DNA of 64,000 nt from Streptomyces sp. SCSIO 30461 (GTDB lineage: Bacteria; Actinomycetota; Actinomycetes; Streptomycetales; Streptomycetaceae), in assembly GCF_037023745.1 (NCBI RefSeq), contig NZ_CP146101.1, positions 4,580,001 to 4,644,000 on the forward strand, in the 5' to 3' direction. The notes beneath the pieces were generated by a model. The model was not told the DNA's origin. It searched no databases and saw nothing but the letters and a program-made list of their open reading frames with translations. A program made the position numbers and the translations under genes. Each line of letters starts with the position of its first letter. Within the stretch, counting starts at the first letter, position 1. Positions 8,300 through 17,693 of the stretch are shown here, one piece after another.

Positions 8300-10077
8300 T
8301 CGGCGTGCCACCGCCGGTGTACGACCCGGCCGCGCCCCGTGCGGCGGCCACCCTTCCGGTCGGAACCTCCGCCACGGTCCGCTGCTACGTACGCGAGTTG
8401 CTGCGCCGGCACCGGGTGGCCTTCGTGCTGCTGGTCTCCGTCAACACGGTCGCCGTCGTGGCCTCGATGGTCGGTCCCTGGCTGCTCGGCGACCTGGTCC
8501 AGCGGTTGGCGGACGGGGCGAACGTCGTTCATCCGGAGCGCACGGTGGCGCTGTTCGCAGCGGCACTCGCCGTGCAGGCCGTGTTCGTACGGCTGGTGCG
8601 GCTGCGTGGGGCGACGCTGGGCGAACAGATGCTGGCGGATCTGCGCGAGGACTTCCTCGTCAGGTCCGTGGGACTTCCCCCGGGTGTGCTGGAGCGAGCC
8701 GGTACCGGCGATCTGCTGTCGCGTATCACCACTGACGTCGACCGCTTGGCCGATGCCATGCGGGAGGCCGTACCTCAGCTCACCATCGCGGTGTTCTGGG
8801 CCGTGCTGCTGCTCGGCGGGCTGGCGGTGACCGCGCCCCCGCTGGCTCCCGCGGTGCTACTGGCCGTGCCGCTGCTGGTGGTCGGGTGCCGCTGGTACTT
8901 CAAGCGGGCGCCCGCGGCCTACCGCTCGGAGTCCGCCGGGTACGCGGCGGTGGCGGCGGTGCTCGCCGAGACCGTCGATGCGGGCAGGACGGTGGAGGCC
9001 CACCGCCTGGGGCCCGCCCGGGTCGCGCTGTCGGACTTGCGGATCAGGCAGTGGACGGCCTGGGAGCGGTACACACTCTGGTTGCGGTCCGTGCTGTTCC
9101 CGATCATCAACGTCACGCACACGACGGTGCTCGGTTCCGTCCTGCTGGTCGGCGGGGTGTTCGTGCTCCAGGACTGGATCGGCATCGGACAGCTCACCAC
9201 AGCCGCGCTGATCGCCCAGATGATGGTCGATCCGGTGAACCTGATCCTGCGCTGGTACGACGAGTTGCAGGTGGCGCAGGTGTCGCTGGCCCGGTTGGTG
9301 GGCGTACGCGAGGTAGAGCCCGACTCGGGTGACCCCGATGTGCGCCCCGAGGGGCGCGTGGTGCGCGCGGACGAGGTGCGTTTCGGCTACCGCGAGGGAG
9401 TCGACGTACTGCACCGGGTCTCGATGGAGGTGCCGCCGGGCACCCGGGTGGCGCTGGTCGGACCGTCCGGCGCCGGCAAGTCGACGCTGGGCCGGCTCCT
9501 CGCGGGGATCTACGCCCCGCGAAGCGGCCGGGTCACCCTCGGCGAGGCCGAGCTCTCCCGGATGCCCGCGGAACGGGTACGGGAACAGGTGGCACTGGTG
9601 AACCAGGAGCACCATGTGTTCGTCGGCTCGCTGCGGGACAACCTCCGGCTGGCCCGCGCGGACGCCGAGGACGCCGAGCTGTGGGCCGCCCTCGGCGCGG
9701 TGGACGCGGACGGCTGGGCGCGGGCCCTCGACGACGGCCTGGAGACCGAGGTCGGCTCGGGCGGGGCGGCGCTGACCCCGGCGCAGGCCCAGCAGATCGC
9801 CCTGGCCCGGCTGGTGCTGGCCGACCCGCACACTCTGGTGCTTGACGAGGCGACCTCGCTGCTCGACCCGCGTGCCGCCCGGCATCTGGAGCGCTCACTC
9901 GCCCGGGTGCTCGACGGGCGTACGGTCGTGGCGATCGCCCACCGGCTGCACACCGCCCATGACGCGGATGTGATCGCCGTCGTCGAGCGGGGCCGGATCA
10001 GCGAACTGGGCAGCCACAGCGAGCTGGTCGAGGCCGGCGGAGCGTACTCGGCGCTGTGGCGGTCCTGGCACGGGTGA
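8296..10077 (+). CDS. ABC exporter half with degenerate signature (heterodimer subunit 2)
   Basis: A 593-residue half-transporter, about six membrane helices then an ATPase domain. Walker A GPSGAGKST is intact (about 389-397) and Walker B TLVLDEATSLLD is intact (about 513). The signature loop reads LTPAQAQQIALAR (about 493) instead of LSGGQ. This is complementary to subunit 1: its Walker A would pair with the intact signature of the other subunit to give one working ATP site, and the two degenerate halves would form one non-hydrolytic site. The ATG overlaps the previous stop by 4 bp, so translation is coupled. The substrate is unknown. Confidence 0.9.
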   Translation: MIGVPPPVYDPAAPRAAATLPVGTSATVRCYVRELLRRHRVAFVLLVSVNTVAVVASMVGPWLLGDLVQRLADGANVVHPERTVALFAAALAVQAVFVRLVRLRGATLGEQMLADLREDFLVRSVGLPPGVLERAGTGDLLSRITTDVDRLADAMREAVPQLTIAVFWAVLLLGGLAVTAPPLAPAVLLAVPLLVVGCRWYFKRAPAAYRSESAGYAAVAAVLAETVDAGRTVEAHRLGPARVALSDLRIRQWTAWERYTLWLRSVLFPIINVTHTTVLGSVLLVGGVFVLQDWIGIGQLTTAALIAQMMVDPVNLILRWYDELQVAQVSLARLVGVREVEPDSGDPDVRPEGRVVRADEVRFGYREGVDVLHRVSMEVPPGTRVALVGPSGAGKSTLGRLLAGIYAPRSGRVTLGEAELSRMPAERVREQVALVNQEHHVFVGSLRDNLRLARADAEDAELWAALGAVDADGWARALDDGLETEVGSGGAALTPAQAQQIALARLVLADPHTLVLDEATSLLDPRAARHLERSLARVLDGRTVVAIAHRLHTAHDADVIAVVERGRISELGSHSELVEAGGAYSALWRSWHG

Positions 10078-10084
10078 AGCCGCC

Positions 10085-10102
10085 GGCCGGTGCATACCGG
10101 CC
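10085..10102. terminator. short hairpin between convergent genes
   Basis: Perfect 7-bp arms GGCCGGT / ACCGGCC with a GCAT loop, 7 bp after the stop of the exporter subunit and 32 bp from the convergent DUF457 gene. It is a plausible bidirectional terminator. Confidence 0.5.
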
Positions 10103-10133
10103 CAAGGGGTGCAGCCGCCTCGCGGGGCGGCGT

Positions 10134-10925
10134 TCAGATGAAGTTGAGCGCCGCCGCCGCGCCCACTCCCCCGAGCAGCATGAACACCGGCATCAGCACC
10201 TTCAGCTCCACCCAGCTGCCCGCGCGGAAGCGGATGGCCTTGGGCGGGCCCACCGGGTACCAGCGCTTGTTGCCGATCGGGATCGGCCACAGGATCGGGC
10301 AGCCGGACACGGTGATCGAGTCTCCGATGTCGTGCACCAGGGCGCCGAGCACCACCGGCAGCCCGAGCCAGAGATACTCCTGACCGGGGCCGGTGAACAG
10401 CCAGTCCGCGCCGTTGCCCGACTGGTCCAGGATGCCCGCCAGGATCCAGGCGCTGGTCGCGCCGAGCAGCCACACCAGCACATCGCTGGAGACCCGGGCT
10501 GCACGCCACAGCAGGCCCTCCACGGCGAGCACCAGATGCACGAAGAGGATCGCGAGGACGGCCCAGCGGCCACCGGTCATGGCCAGCCCCGATGTGCCGC
10601 CGCCGATCAGCACGGCCCAGAGCCAGGTGTGGGTGAGGGTGCGATGGCCGCCTGTCCTGCGCTTGTCGCCGGGCTTCCTCGTCGCCTTGTAGACCGCGTA
10701 CGAGAGCTTGTCGACAATCTCGCACAGCGTGCGCGATACCGGCCCGAAGGCCCGGGATATCGTCGCCGCCTTGTGGTCGAGGTCGGGCGCCAGTGCCGCA
10801 CCGGCGCTGATCAGAGCCCCGACGACGAGCACGGGCCACGGCATCGGATGTCCGGCGGCGGCTGTCGCCGCGCCGACCCCCAGCCAGGCAGCCGCCCCGG
10901 ACAGGGAGTGCGCCGGTCCCATCAT
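10134..10925 (-). CDS. DUF457-type membrane-bound metal-dependent hydrolase
   Basis: A 263-residue membrane protein with several hydrophobic helices. The polar motifs APDLDHK (about residues 47-53) and GGHRTLTHT (about 95-103) are typical of the YdjM/DUF457 family, whose conserved Asp/His residues are thought to bind metal. Members are called inner-membrane metal-dependent hydrolases; the substrate is not known. The ATG at 10925 is followed by a second ATG, so the start may be one codon later. It is transcribed alone and convergent with the exporter pair. Confidence 0.8.
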   Translation of the reverse strand: MMGPAHSLSGAAAWLGVGAATAAAGHPMPWPVLVVGALISAGAALAPDLDHKAATISRAFGPVSRTLCEIVDKLSYAVYKATRKPGDKRRTGGHRTLTHTWLWAVLIGGGTSGLAMTGGRWAVLAILFVHLVLAVEGLLWRAARVSSDVLVWLLGATSAWILAGILDQSGNGADWLFTGPGQEYLWLGLPVVLGALVHDIGDSITVSGCPILWPIPIGNKRWYPVGPPKAIRFRAGSWVELKVLMPVFMLLGGVGAAAALNFI

Positions 10926-11045
10926 GCTCGTACCGCCCCATCTGCTGTTGTCTTCGGCCCCAGTTGACGAGGCAGCTTAGCGGTAGCGATCTTCCACTCG
11001 GTAGCCGGTTCCCGCTCGGGGCCGCGGGCCAGGCAAGATGGGGGC

Positions 11046-13559
11046 GTGACGCTTATCGATCAGCTGCCGCAGGACGCCGACCCCGATGCCCTCTTCGAGG
11101 CCTTCTCGTCATGGGCCGAGGGCCGGGGGATCTCGCTCTACCCGGCCCAGGAGGAGGCGCTGATCGAGGCAGTCTCCGGGGCAAACGTGATCCTCTCCAC
11201 ACCGACCGGCTCCGGGAAGAGCCTGGTCGCGGCTGGCGCGCACTTCGCCGCGCTGGCCCGGGACGAGGTCACCTTCTACACCGCGCCGATCAAGGCGCTG
11301 GTCTCGGAGAAGTTCTTCGACCTGTGCAAGCTCTTCGGCACGGAGAACGTCGGCATGCTCACCGGGGACGCGTCCGTGAACGCGGACGCGCCCGTGATCT
11401 GCTGCACGGCCGAGGTGCTGGCGTCCATCGCGCTGCGGGATGGCAAGGACGCGGACATCGGCCAGGTCGTGATGGACGAGTTCCACTTCTACGCGGAGCC
11501 GGACCGCGGCTGGGCCTGGCAGATCCCGCTGCTGGAGCTGCCCCAGGCGCAGTTCGTGCTGATGTCGGCGACGCTCGGCGATGTGTCGATGTTCGAGAAG
11601 GACCTGACCCGCCGCACCGGCCGGGAGACGGCCGTGGTGCGCTCGGCGACCCGCCCGGTGCCGCTGTCCTACGAGTACCGCACGACGCCGATCACCGACA
11701 CCCTGACCGAGCTGCTGCAGACCAAGCAGGCGCCGGTCTACATCGTGCACTTCACCCAGGCCCAGGCGGTCGAACGGGCACAGTCGCTGATGAGCATCAA
11801 CATGTGCACCCGCGAGGAGAAGGACCAGATCGCGCAGCTGATCGGCAACTTCCGCTTCACCACCAAGTTCGGCCGCAACCTCTCGCGCTATGTGCGCCAT
11901 GGCATCGGCGTCCATCACGCGGGCATGCTGCCCAAGTACCGGCGGCTGGTCGAGAAGCTGGCGCAGGCCGGTCTGCTGAAGGTGATCTGCGGTACGGACA
12001 CCCTCGGCGTGGGGGTCAACGTCCCGATCCGCACGGTGCTGTTCACGGCACTCACCAAGTACGACGGCAGCCGGGTGCGGACGCTGCGCTCCCGCGAGTT
12101 CCACCAGATCGCGGGCCGGGCCGGCCGGGCGGGCTTCGACACGGCCGGTTTCGTGGTCGCACAGGCTCCCGAGCATGTGATCGAGAACGAGAAGGCGCTG
12201 GCGAAGGCGGGCGACGACCCGAAGAAGAAGCGGAAGGTGGTCCGCAAGAAGGCCCCGGAGGGCTTCGTCGGCTGGACGCAGAATTCGTTCGAGAAGTTGA
12301 TCGCCTCCGACCCGGAACCGCTGACCTCCCGGTTCAAGGTCACCCACGCAATGCTGCTGTCGGTGATCGCCCGCCCGGGCAACGCGTTCGAGGCGATGCG
12401 CAAGCTGCTGGAGGACAACCACGAGCCGCGCAAGCAACAGCTGCGGCACATCCGCCGCGCCATCGCGATCTACCGTTCGCTGCTGGACGGCGGGATCGTG
12501 GAGCGGCTCGAAACCCCGGATGCCCAGGGTCGCATCGTCCGGCTCACGGTCGACTTCCAGCAGGACTTCGCACTCAACCAGGCCCTGTCCACCTTCGCGC
12601 TCGCCGCGTTCGACCTGCTCGACCCCGAGTCACCGTCGTACGCGCTCGACATGGTGTCGGTCGTGGAGTCGACCCTGGACGACCCGCGTCAGATCCTTGC
12701 CGCCCAGCAGAACAAAGCGCGCGGTGAGGCGGTCGGCGCGATGAAGGCGGACGGGGTCGAGTACGAGGAGCGGATGGAACGGCTCCAGGAGATCTCGTAC
12801 CCGAAGCCGCTGGAAGAGCTGCTGTGGCACGCGTACAACCTCTACCGCAAGTCGCATCCCTGGGTGGGCGACCATCCGGTCTCGCCGAAGTCCGTCATCC
12901 GCGATATGTACGAGCGTGCGCTGTCGTTCACCGAGTTCACCTCGTTCTACGAGCTGGCGCGCACCGAGGGCATCGTGCTGCGCTACCTGGCGAGCGCCTA
13001 CAAGGCCCTGGACCACACCATCCCGGACGATCTGAAGACCGAGGACCTGGAGGATCTGATCGCCTGGCTCGGCGAGATGGTGCGCCAGGTGGACTCCAGC
13101 CTGCTGGACGAGTGGGAGCAGCTGGCGAACCCGGAGACCGAGACCGCCGAAGAGGCCCAGGAGAAAGCCGACCAGGTCAAGCCGGTCACGGCCAATGCCC
13201 GTGCCTTCCGGGTGCTGGTGCGCAACGCGATGTTCCGCCGGGTGGAGTTGGCCGCGCTGGACCAAGTCTCCGAGCTGGGCGGGATGGACGCCGACGCGGG
13301 CTGGGACGAGGACGCCTGGGGCGAGGCCATGGACGCGTACTGGGACGAGTACGACGACCTGGGCACCGGGCCGGACGCGCGGGGACCGAAGCTGCTCTCG
13401 ATCGAGGAGGACCCGGCGCAGGGTCTGTGGCGGGTCCGCCAGACCTTCGCCGACCCGAACGGCGACCATGACTGGGGCATCAGCGCGGAGGTCGATCTGG
13501 CGGCGTCCGACGAGGAGGGCAGGGCGGTGGTCAGGCTGACCTCTGTCGGGCAGCTCTGA
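11046..13559 (+). CDS. DEAD/DEAH-box RNA helicase, HelY/Mtr4-like with DUF3516 tail
   Basis: An 837-residue superfamily 2 helicase. It has Walker A TPTGSGKS (about residues 53-60), a Walker B box written DEFH (about 144), the SATLGD motif III and a second RecA domain containing GVGVNVPIRTV and the QIAGRAGRAG motif VI. The second half is acidic and helical and matches the actinobacterial DUF3516 tail. A likely role is ATP-driven unwinding in RNA processing or decay. A lysine/arginine run (KKKRKVVRKK, about 395-404) interrupts the middle and is probably an RNA contact. The GTG at 11046 is the first start after an in-frame stop. It stands alone. Confidence 0.88.
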   Translation: MTLIDQLPQDADPDALFEAFSSWAEGRGISLYPAQEEALIEAVSGANVILSTPTGSGKSLVAAGAHFAALARDEVTFYTAPIKALVSEKFFDLCKLFGTENVGMLTGDASVNADAPVICCTAEVLASIALRDGKDADIGQVVMDEFHFYAEPDRGWAWQIPLLELPQAQFVLMSATLGDVSMFEKDLTRRTGRETAVVRSATRPVPLSYEYRTTPITDTLTELLQTKQAPVYIVHFTQAQAVERAQSLMSINMCTREEKDQIAQLIGNFRFTTKFGRNLSRYVRHGIGVHHAGMLPKYRRLVEKLAQAGLLKVICGTDTLGVGVNVPIRTVLFTALTKYDGSRVRTLRSREFHQIAGRAGRAGFDTAGFVVAQAPEHVIENEKALAKAGDDPKKKRKVVRKKAPEGFVGWTQNSFEKLIASDPEPLTSRFKVTHAMLLSVIARPGNAFEAMRKLLEDNHEPRKQQLRHIRRAIAIYRSLLDGGIVERLETPDAQGRIVRLTVDFQQDFALNQALSTFALAAFDLLDPESPSYALDMVSVVESTLDDPRQILAAQQNKARGEAVGAMKADGVEYEERMERLQEISYPKPLEELLWHAYNLYRKSHPWVGDHPVSPKSVIRDMYERALSFTEFTSFYELARTEGIVLRYLASAYKALDHTIPDDLKTEDLEDLIAWLGEMVRQVDSSLLDEWEQLANPETETAEEAQEKADQVKPVTANARAFRVLVRNAMFRRVELAALDQVSELGGMDADAGWDEDAWGEAMDAYWDEYDDLGTGPDARGPKLLSIEEDPAQGLWRVRQTFADPNGDHDWGISAEVDLAASDEEGRAVVRLTSVGQL

Positions 13560-13587
13560 CGGCCTGCCGGGGCGCCTGCGCCGCAGA

Positions 13588-13810
13588 GCTGTCCCGTAGT
13601 CCCAGGTGGATCAGCGCGCGGCGTCAGATGTATGGGGTCTCCCCCGGCCCTTGGGGCCGAGGGGACGCATCGCAAGGCGGAGAGCCGCCCTCGTACCGGG
13701 CGCATTCGGGCGATCCGACAACGCAGCGAGGTCCCCTTGGCCCGCAGGGCCCGGGGAAACCCCGCGCCGTGGCTGTCGTCGTGCGCCCGCCGGGGACTCC
13801 GGGACACCCT
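13588..13810 (+). repeat. MITE-like element, family A, copy 2
   Basis: About 223 bp in opposite orientation to the copy at 509-729. Its ends (CTGTCCCGTAGTCCC and the complement near 13787-13810) are degenerate versions of the 24-bp repeats of copy 1. The interior keeps the same order: a GTCAGATGTATGGGGTC block, CGCATCGCAAGGCG, CCGACAACGCAGCG and CGCCCGCCGGGG. It sits between the helicase gene and the peroxidase gene, 54 bp before the latter's start, and extends an open frame into the peroxidase that should not be taken as coding. Confidence 0.7.
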
Positions 13811-13864
13811 TGGTGGGGTGGCGTGCGAGAGTGGGCGCTGAGGACTGTGACCGAGGAGAGACTG

Positions 13865-14350
13865 ATGAGTCTGCACGATATTCCCCTGCGCACCCTGAGC
13901 GGCGAGCCCACCTCGCTGTCCGCGTACGCGGACAAGACGGTGCTGCTGGTCAATGTGGCGTCGAAGTGCGGCCTGACGCCGCAGTACGAAGGGCTTGAGC
14001 GGTTGCAGCGGCAGTACGGCGACCGTGGCTTCACGGTGCTGGGTGTGCCGTGCAACCAGTTCATGGGGCAGGAGCCGGGGACCGCGGAGGAGATCCAGAC
14101 GTTCTGCTCGACGACGTACGGGGTGTCGTTCCCGCTGCTGGAGAAGACGGATGTGAACGGCGACGGGCGCCACCCGCTCTACGCGGAGCTGACACAGGTC
14201 GCGGACGCCGACGGCGAGGCCGGCGACGTACAGTGGAACTTCGAGAAGTTCCTCGTTTCCGCCAAGGGTGAGGTCACCCGCTTCCGGCCGCGCACCGAGC
14301 CGGAGGCTCCGGAGATCGTGGCCGCGATCGAGGCTCAGCTGGGCGCCTGA
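13865..14350 (+). CDS. glutathione peroxidase-family thiol peroxidase
   Basis: A 161-residue thioredoxin-fold peroxidase. The peroxidatic residue is a cysteine, not selenocysteine, in NVASKCGLTP (Cys35). The conserved Gln/Asn come in GVPCNQFMGQEPG and the Trp in QWNFEKFLV. Bacterial members reduce organic hydroperoxides, usually with thioredoxin. The ATG at 13865 follows GAGGAG; an open frame continues upstream into the repeat but has no ribosome site. A strong hairpin follows the stop. Confidence 0.92.
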   Translation: MSLHDIPLRTLSGEPTSLSAYADKTVLLVNVASKCGLTPQYEGLERLQRQYGDRGFTVLGVPCNQFMGQEPGTAEEIQTFCSTTYGVSFPLLEKTDVNGDGRHPLYAELTQVADADGEAGDVQWNFEKFLVSAKGEVTRFRPRTEPEAPEIVAAIEAQLGA

Positions 14351-14357
14351 CGGCAGC

Positions 14358-14399
14358 GAAGGGGGCGGGGCACGGCACACGCCGTACCCCGCCCCCTTC
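14358..14399. terminator. terminator after the peroxidase gene
   Basis: A 19-bp stem (14358-14376 with 14381-14399) with one mismatch and an ACAC loop, 8 bp after the stop codon. It also faces the truncated acyl-CoA dehydrogenase end on the minus strand and would terminate from both sides. Confidence 0.85.
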
Positions 14400-14404
14400 G
14401 GGTT

Positions 14405-14500
14405 TCAGCGGATGGGCACACCCGCGAGGGTGCGGGCGATCACCAGGCGCTGGATCTCACTCGTGCCCTCGACGATGGTGCAGATCGCGGTGTCGCGGTG
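14405..14500 (-). pseudogene. 3' fragment of an acyl-CoA dehydrogenase gene
   Basis: The last 31 codons of an acyl-CoA dehydrogenase, ending VEGTSEIQRLVIARTLAGVPIR and stop. They match the end of the complete gene at 21799-23028 with about six substitutions in 96 bases, and even the sequence just past the stop is alike. Upstream of codon HRD the match ends abruptly at 14500 and transposase debris begins. It includes the segment with the catalytic Glu (EGTSEIQ) but cannot make protein. It marks one boundary of a 7.3-kb accessory island. Confidence 0.85.
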
Positions 14501-14554
14501 CCGGTGCCCCTGTCTTCGTCCATCGGGGCGCGAGGTTTCACCCCCGGTGCGCTG

Positions 14555-14905
14555 CACCGCTCCCTGGTCGACCAGGAAGAACAGAGCCGCTTCCAGTTCG
14601 TCGCCGACCATCAGCGCCGTCACGCCGGGAAGCTGCTGTGCGGCATCCTGGGCATCGCGCGCTCCGGCCTCCACCACTGGCGCCGGACGGCCGTGGACCG
14701 GGCCACCCGGCGGCCGACGCCGGCTCGGCCGCCCGGATACGGGCCGTGTACCGGGAATCGGACGGCACTACGGCGTCTCCAGGATCACCGCCGAGTTCCG
14801 CGAGGACGGCGAGCGCGCCAACCACAAGCGGATCGTGCGTGTGATGCGGAGCATCGGGCTCGCCGGGCTGCGACCGCGGCGCAGGCACCGCCGCAGCACG
14901 ACGGA
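14555..14905 (+). pseudogene. IS3-family OrfB remnant, frameshifted
   Basis: Transposase coding sequence scattered over three frames: SRFQFVADHQRRHAGKLL and LGIARSGLHHWRR in one, ARIRAVYRESDGT in the next, then YGVSRITAEFREDGERANHK and VMRSIGLAGLRPRRRHR in the third. These match the N-terminal helix-turn-helix part of IS3-type OrfB proteins. At least two frameshifts and loss of the whole DDE domain make it non-functional. No terminal repeats were found. Confidence 0.8.
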
Positions 14906-15399
14906 CGGAGAACGCATACGCCGGGCCGGGCGCGGCACGGGATGAGTCCTGTGGCCGTGCGGCGCACGCCTCGTCACGCGCTGCCGACGAAGCCCTTGGG
15001 TGCCGGTCGCGAGCGGGCCCGGCCATGGACGCGCCCGGGCCCACGAAGAGGGCGCCGGCGTACCTCCCCCACGTCCGTGGGTGGACACTGTCCATCAGCC
15101 GCCGAGGGGGCCGATTGGTCGACAGGTACACCGCACGGCGGTCGATAGCGTCATCAGTGCGGAAGCGGTACCACCGCCTGTGAACGCGGCCACCGGTCGC
15201 ACTTCGACGGCGGTTCGCACGAACCAGTCGGCCGCCAGGGCACGACCCGCCCCGCCCGCGGAGCGGTGTCGGACCCGGCCGGGATTCCCCCACACGCCCA
15301 TACCGGACGTCCGCACGCAGCGCGGTACCCGTCACCGGACACCCGCCGAGACGGACACCGCGATCCGCAGTGACGCCCGGTCCTCTCGAAGGCCAGAGC
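14906..15399. other. intergenic stretch without a supported gene
   Basis: Nearly 500 bp between the IS3 remnant and the RsbW-like gene. No frame shows both a start with a ribosome site and family features. I see no RNA or repeat in it. It may be decayed mobile DNA or the promoter region of the next gene. Confidence 0.4.
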
Positions 15400-15831
15400 A
15401 TGCCCTCCACCTCAGCCTCCTGTCCGCCGCACGAGTTCGACGTCCGACCCGCCGTGGCGGCGGTCCCTGCAGCCCGCCGCAAGGTCCGTGCTCTCGCCCA
15501 CGAGCTCTGCCTGTCACTGGGCGACAGTTCGCTGTCCACGATCGAGCTGCTGACCGGTGAACTCGTCGCGAACGCCGTCGAGAACACGCATGAGCCGTGC
15601 GCGGTCTGCGTGCGCCGAACCTGCAGGGGCCTGCGCGTGGAAATCACGGACACCGCGGACACGAAGATACGAGTGCAGTCGCGGACACCCCCTCTCGACG
15701 CGGAGAGCGGCCGTGGCCTGTTTCTCGTCGCTGCGCTGGCCACCGCCTGGGGGACGGACCCGCAGGAGCACGGCAAGAAGATCTGGTTCGAGATCCGGGC
15801 CTCGGCGTCACCGGCGTGCTGCCGCCGCTAG
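15400..15831 (+). CDS. RsbW/SpoIIAB-like ATP-binding regulatory protein
   Basis: A 143-residue single-domain GHKL (HATPase_c) protein. The N box is in LLTGELVANAVENTHEP (about residues 50-66), the G1 box is a degenerate VEITDTADTK (about 82-91) and G2 is SGRGLFLVAALAT (about 104-116). Such proteins are anti-sigma-factor kinases or related regulators, abundant in Streptomyces. The ATG at 15400 follows GAAGG at 7 nt; a GTG at 15370 is an alternative. The TAG stop is part of a CTAG that forms the target of the adjoining insertion sequence, so the insertion left the protein intact but took away any downstream partner. Confidence 0.8.
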   Translation: MPSTSASCPPHEFDVRPAVAAVPAARRKVRALAHELCLSLGDSSLSTIELLTGELVANAVENTHEPCAVCVRRTCRGLRVEITDTADTKIRVQSRTPPLDAESGRGLFLVAALATAWGTDPQEHGKKIWFEIRASASPACCRR

Positions 15832-17689
15832 GTGACTGGTGTTAATCGTGTGAGCTCGCGCTGGGTCTTCGTCCTGTGTCAGGCTGCGGGGTGTTGGTCG
15901 CTGGGTGTGGGGAGAGGTTGAGCGATGGCAGTGGGCCGGACTCCGATGCAGCCGGGGTTGCTCTCCTCCACAGTGGGTTTCTGCGAGGGTCGGCTGGCGC
16001 CGAACTCGATCTACGCGGTGCTGCACCGCGAGTGCCGGGCGTTGTTCCCCGATGAGATGTTCGCCGATCTGTTCGCCGAGGACGGCCGCAGGTCGGTGCC
16101 GCCGATGATCGTGGCGGTCGTGATGGTCCTGCAGCGTCTGGAGGGTTTGTCCGATCGCGAGGCGGTCGAGCGGTTCGCGTTCGATGTGCGCTGGAAGTAC
16201 GCCGCCGGCGGGCTGGACTTCGACCATCCGGGGTTCGTGCACACCGTGCTGGTCGACATGCGGGCGAGGCTTGCCGCTTCCGCCCGGCCGAACCGGATCT
16301 TCGAGCGGACGGTAGAGGTTGCTGCACAGGCCGGACTGGTCGGCCGCAGGAGGGTGCTGGACTCGGCACCGATCTATGACGCGGTGGCCACGCAGGACAC
16401 CATCACGCTGATCCGTTCGGCCATCCGCGGCCTGCTGCGGGCGGCCGATCACGTGCTGCGGGCCGAGCTGCGGGCGGTGATCTCCAGCGGGGACGCCTAC
16501 ACCAGCACGGACAAGCCGGTCATCGACTGGACGGACGCGGCCGAGCGGGAAGCCCTCATCGATTCGCGGGCCCGTGACGGGTTCGCGCTGCTGACCGTGC
16601 TGGACGGCCGGGCCGTGCCCGGGGATGTGGGCCAGGCCGCGCGGTTGCTGGCCACCGTGCTGGGCCAGGACCTGGAGCAGGACGGGGGCGTCTTCAAGAT
16701 CGCCCGCAAGGTGGCCGCGGACCGGGTCATCTCCACGGTTGATCCCGAGGCCCGGCACGGCCACAAGACCGTCCGCCGGTCCTTCGACGGTTACAAGGGT
16801 CATGTGGCCGAGGAACCCGACAGCGAGGTCATCACCGCGACCGAGGTCACGGCGGGCAACGCCGGCGATGCCGAGCCCGCCGCCGACCTGCTCGCCGACG
16901 TTCTCCAACCACCTGCCGCCGAGCAGGCAGACCAGGCGCGGGCCGAAGTCTACGGCGACGCCGCTTACGGGACCGGGCCGCTGCTGGCCGAGCTGGACGA
17001 CGCGGGCGCCCGGGTGATGGTCAAGGTGCAGGCGGCCAACGCGCCCGGTGGGCGGTTCTCCAAGGACGCCTTCACCATCGATCTGGAGGCAGGGCAGGTC
17101 ACCTGCCCGAACCAGGTGACCGCCGCGATCCGCCCGAAGTCTGATGGCGGTGGGACGGCCTGCTTCAAGACCGCCTGCGCCGCCTGCCCCCTTGCGGCGC
17201 AGTGCACTACCGCCAGGAACGGACGCGTCATCACCATCGGCCCTCACGAAGAACACCTGGCCCGGGGCCGGGCTCGCAGTGCGGACCCCGTCTGGCTGGC
17301 CGCCTACCGGGCCACCCGCCCCAAGGTCGAACGCAAGATCGCCCACCTGATGCGGCGGCGACACGGCGGACGCCGCGCCCGGGTGCGGGGCCGGGCCAAG
17401 ATCGCCGCCGACTTCTCCTTGCTGGCCGCCGCCGTCAACGTCGCGCGGCTCGGCGTGCTCGGAATCATGTCCACAGGCAGTGACAAGTGGGCGGTCGCCG
17501 CCGGCTGACCGTCCCGAGGGCGCCCTGGACCATGCAAACGACCCGCACGCGGCCGTGCCAAGCCCTCAACAGCCCCCACGACGGCCACGAACCACCCACA
17601 CGCCGCCCGACCACCAGCCAGCAACCACGACCCTGACACCCCCAACGGCGACACCGCACGCCCAGGACGACCCGCTTAACACCAGTCAC
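15832..17689 (+). mobile_element. complete IS1182-type insertion sequence
   Basis: An 1858-bp element with perfect 14-bp terminal inverted repeats GTGACTGGTGTTAA (15832-15845 and 17676-17689). It is flanked on both sides by CTAG (15828-15831 and 17690-17693), which reads as a 4-bp target duplication; including it, the palindrome extends to 18 bp. It carries one transposase gene that looks undamaged. The right CTAG is at the same time the left flank of a MITE-like element. Confidence 0.88.
15925..17508 (+). CDS. IS1182/IS5-type DDE transposase
   Basis: A full-length 527-residue transposase. The N-terminus has the DUF772-like module (RLAPNSIYAVLHRECRALFPDEMFADLF, then QRLEGLSDREAVERFAFDVRWKYAAG). 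The catalytic domain follows, with the first Asp in VLDSAPIYD and later GDAAYGTGPL. The C-terminal block YRATRPKVERKIAHLMRR fits the Y-R-E-K signature. Four cysteines in CFKTACAACPLAAQC form a zinc-ribbon-like insert usual in this family. No stop or frameshift is seen, so it may be active. Confidence 0.92.
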   Translation: MAVGRTPMQPGLLSSTVGFCEGRLAPNSIYAVLHRECRALFPDEMFADLFAEDGRRSVPPMIVAVVMVLQRLEGLSDREAVERFAFDVRWKYAAGGLDFDHPGFVHTVLVDMRARLAASARPNRIFERTVEVAAQAGLVGRRRVLDSAPIYDAVATQDTITLIRSAIRGLLRAADHVLRAELRAVISSGDAYTSTDKPVIDWTDAAEREALIDSRARDGFALLTVLDGRAVPGDVGQAARLLATVLGQDLEQDGGVFKIARKVAADRVISTVDPEARHGHKTVRRSFDGYKGHVAEEPDSEVITATEVTAGNAGDAEPAADLLADVLQPPAAEQADQARAEVYGDAAYGTGPLLAELDDAGARVMVKVQAANAPGGRFSKDAFTIDLEAGQVTCPNQVTAAIRPKSDGGGTACFKTACAACPLAAQCTTARNGRVITIGPHEEHLARGRARSADPVWLAAYRATRPKVERKIAHLMRRRHGGRRARVRGRAKIAADFSLLAAAVNVARLGVLGIMSTGSDKWAVAAG

Positions 17690-17693
17690 CTAG

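Noticed and set aside
13628..13864. 79-codon N-terminal extension of the glutathione peroxidase
   Set aside because: It lies within the family A repeat, and a good ribosome site precedes ATG 13865.
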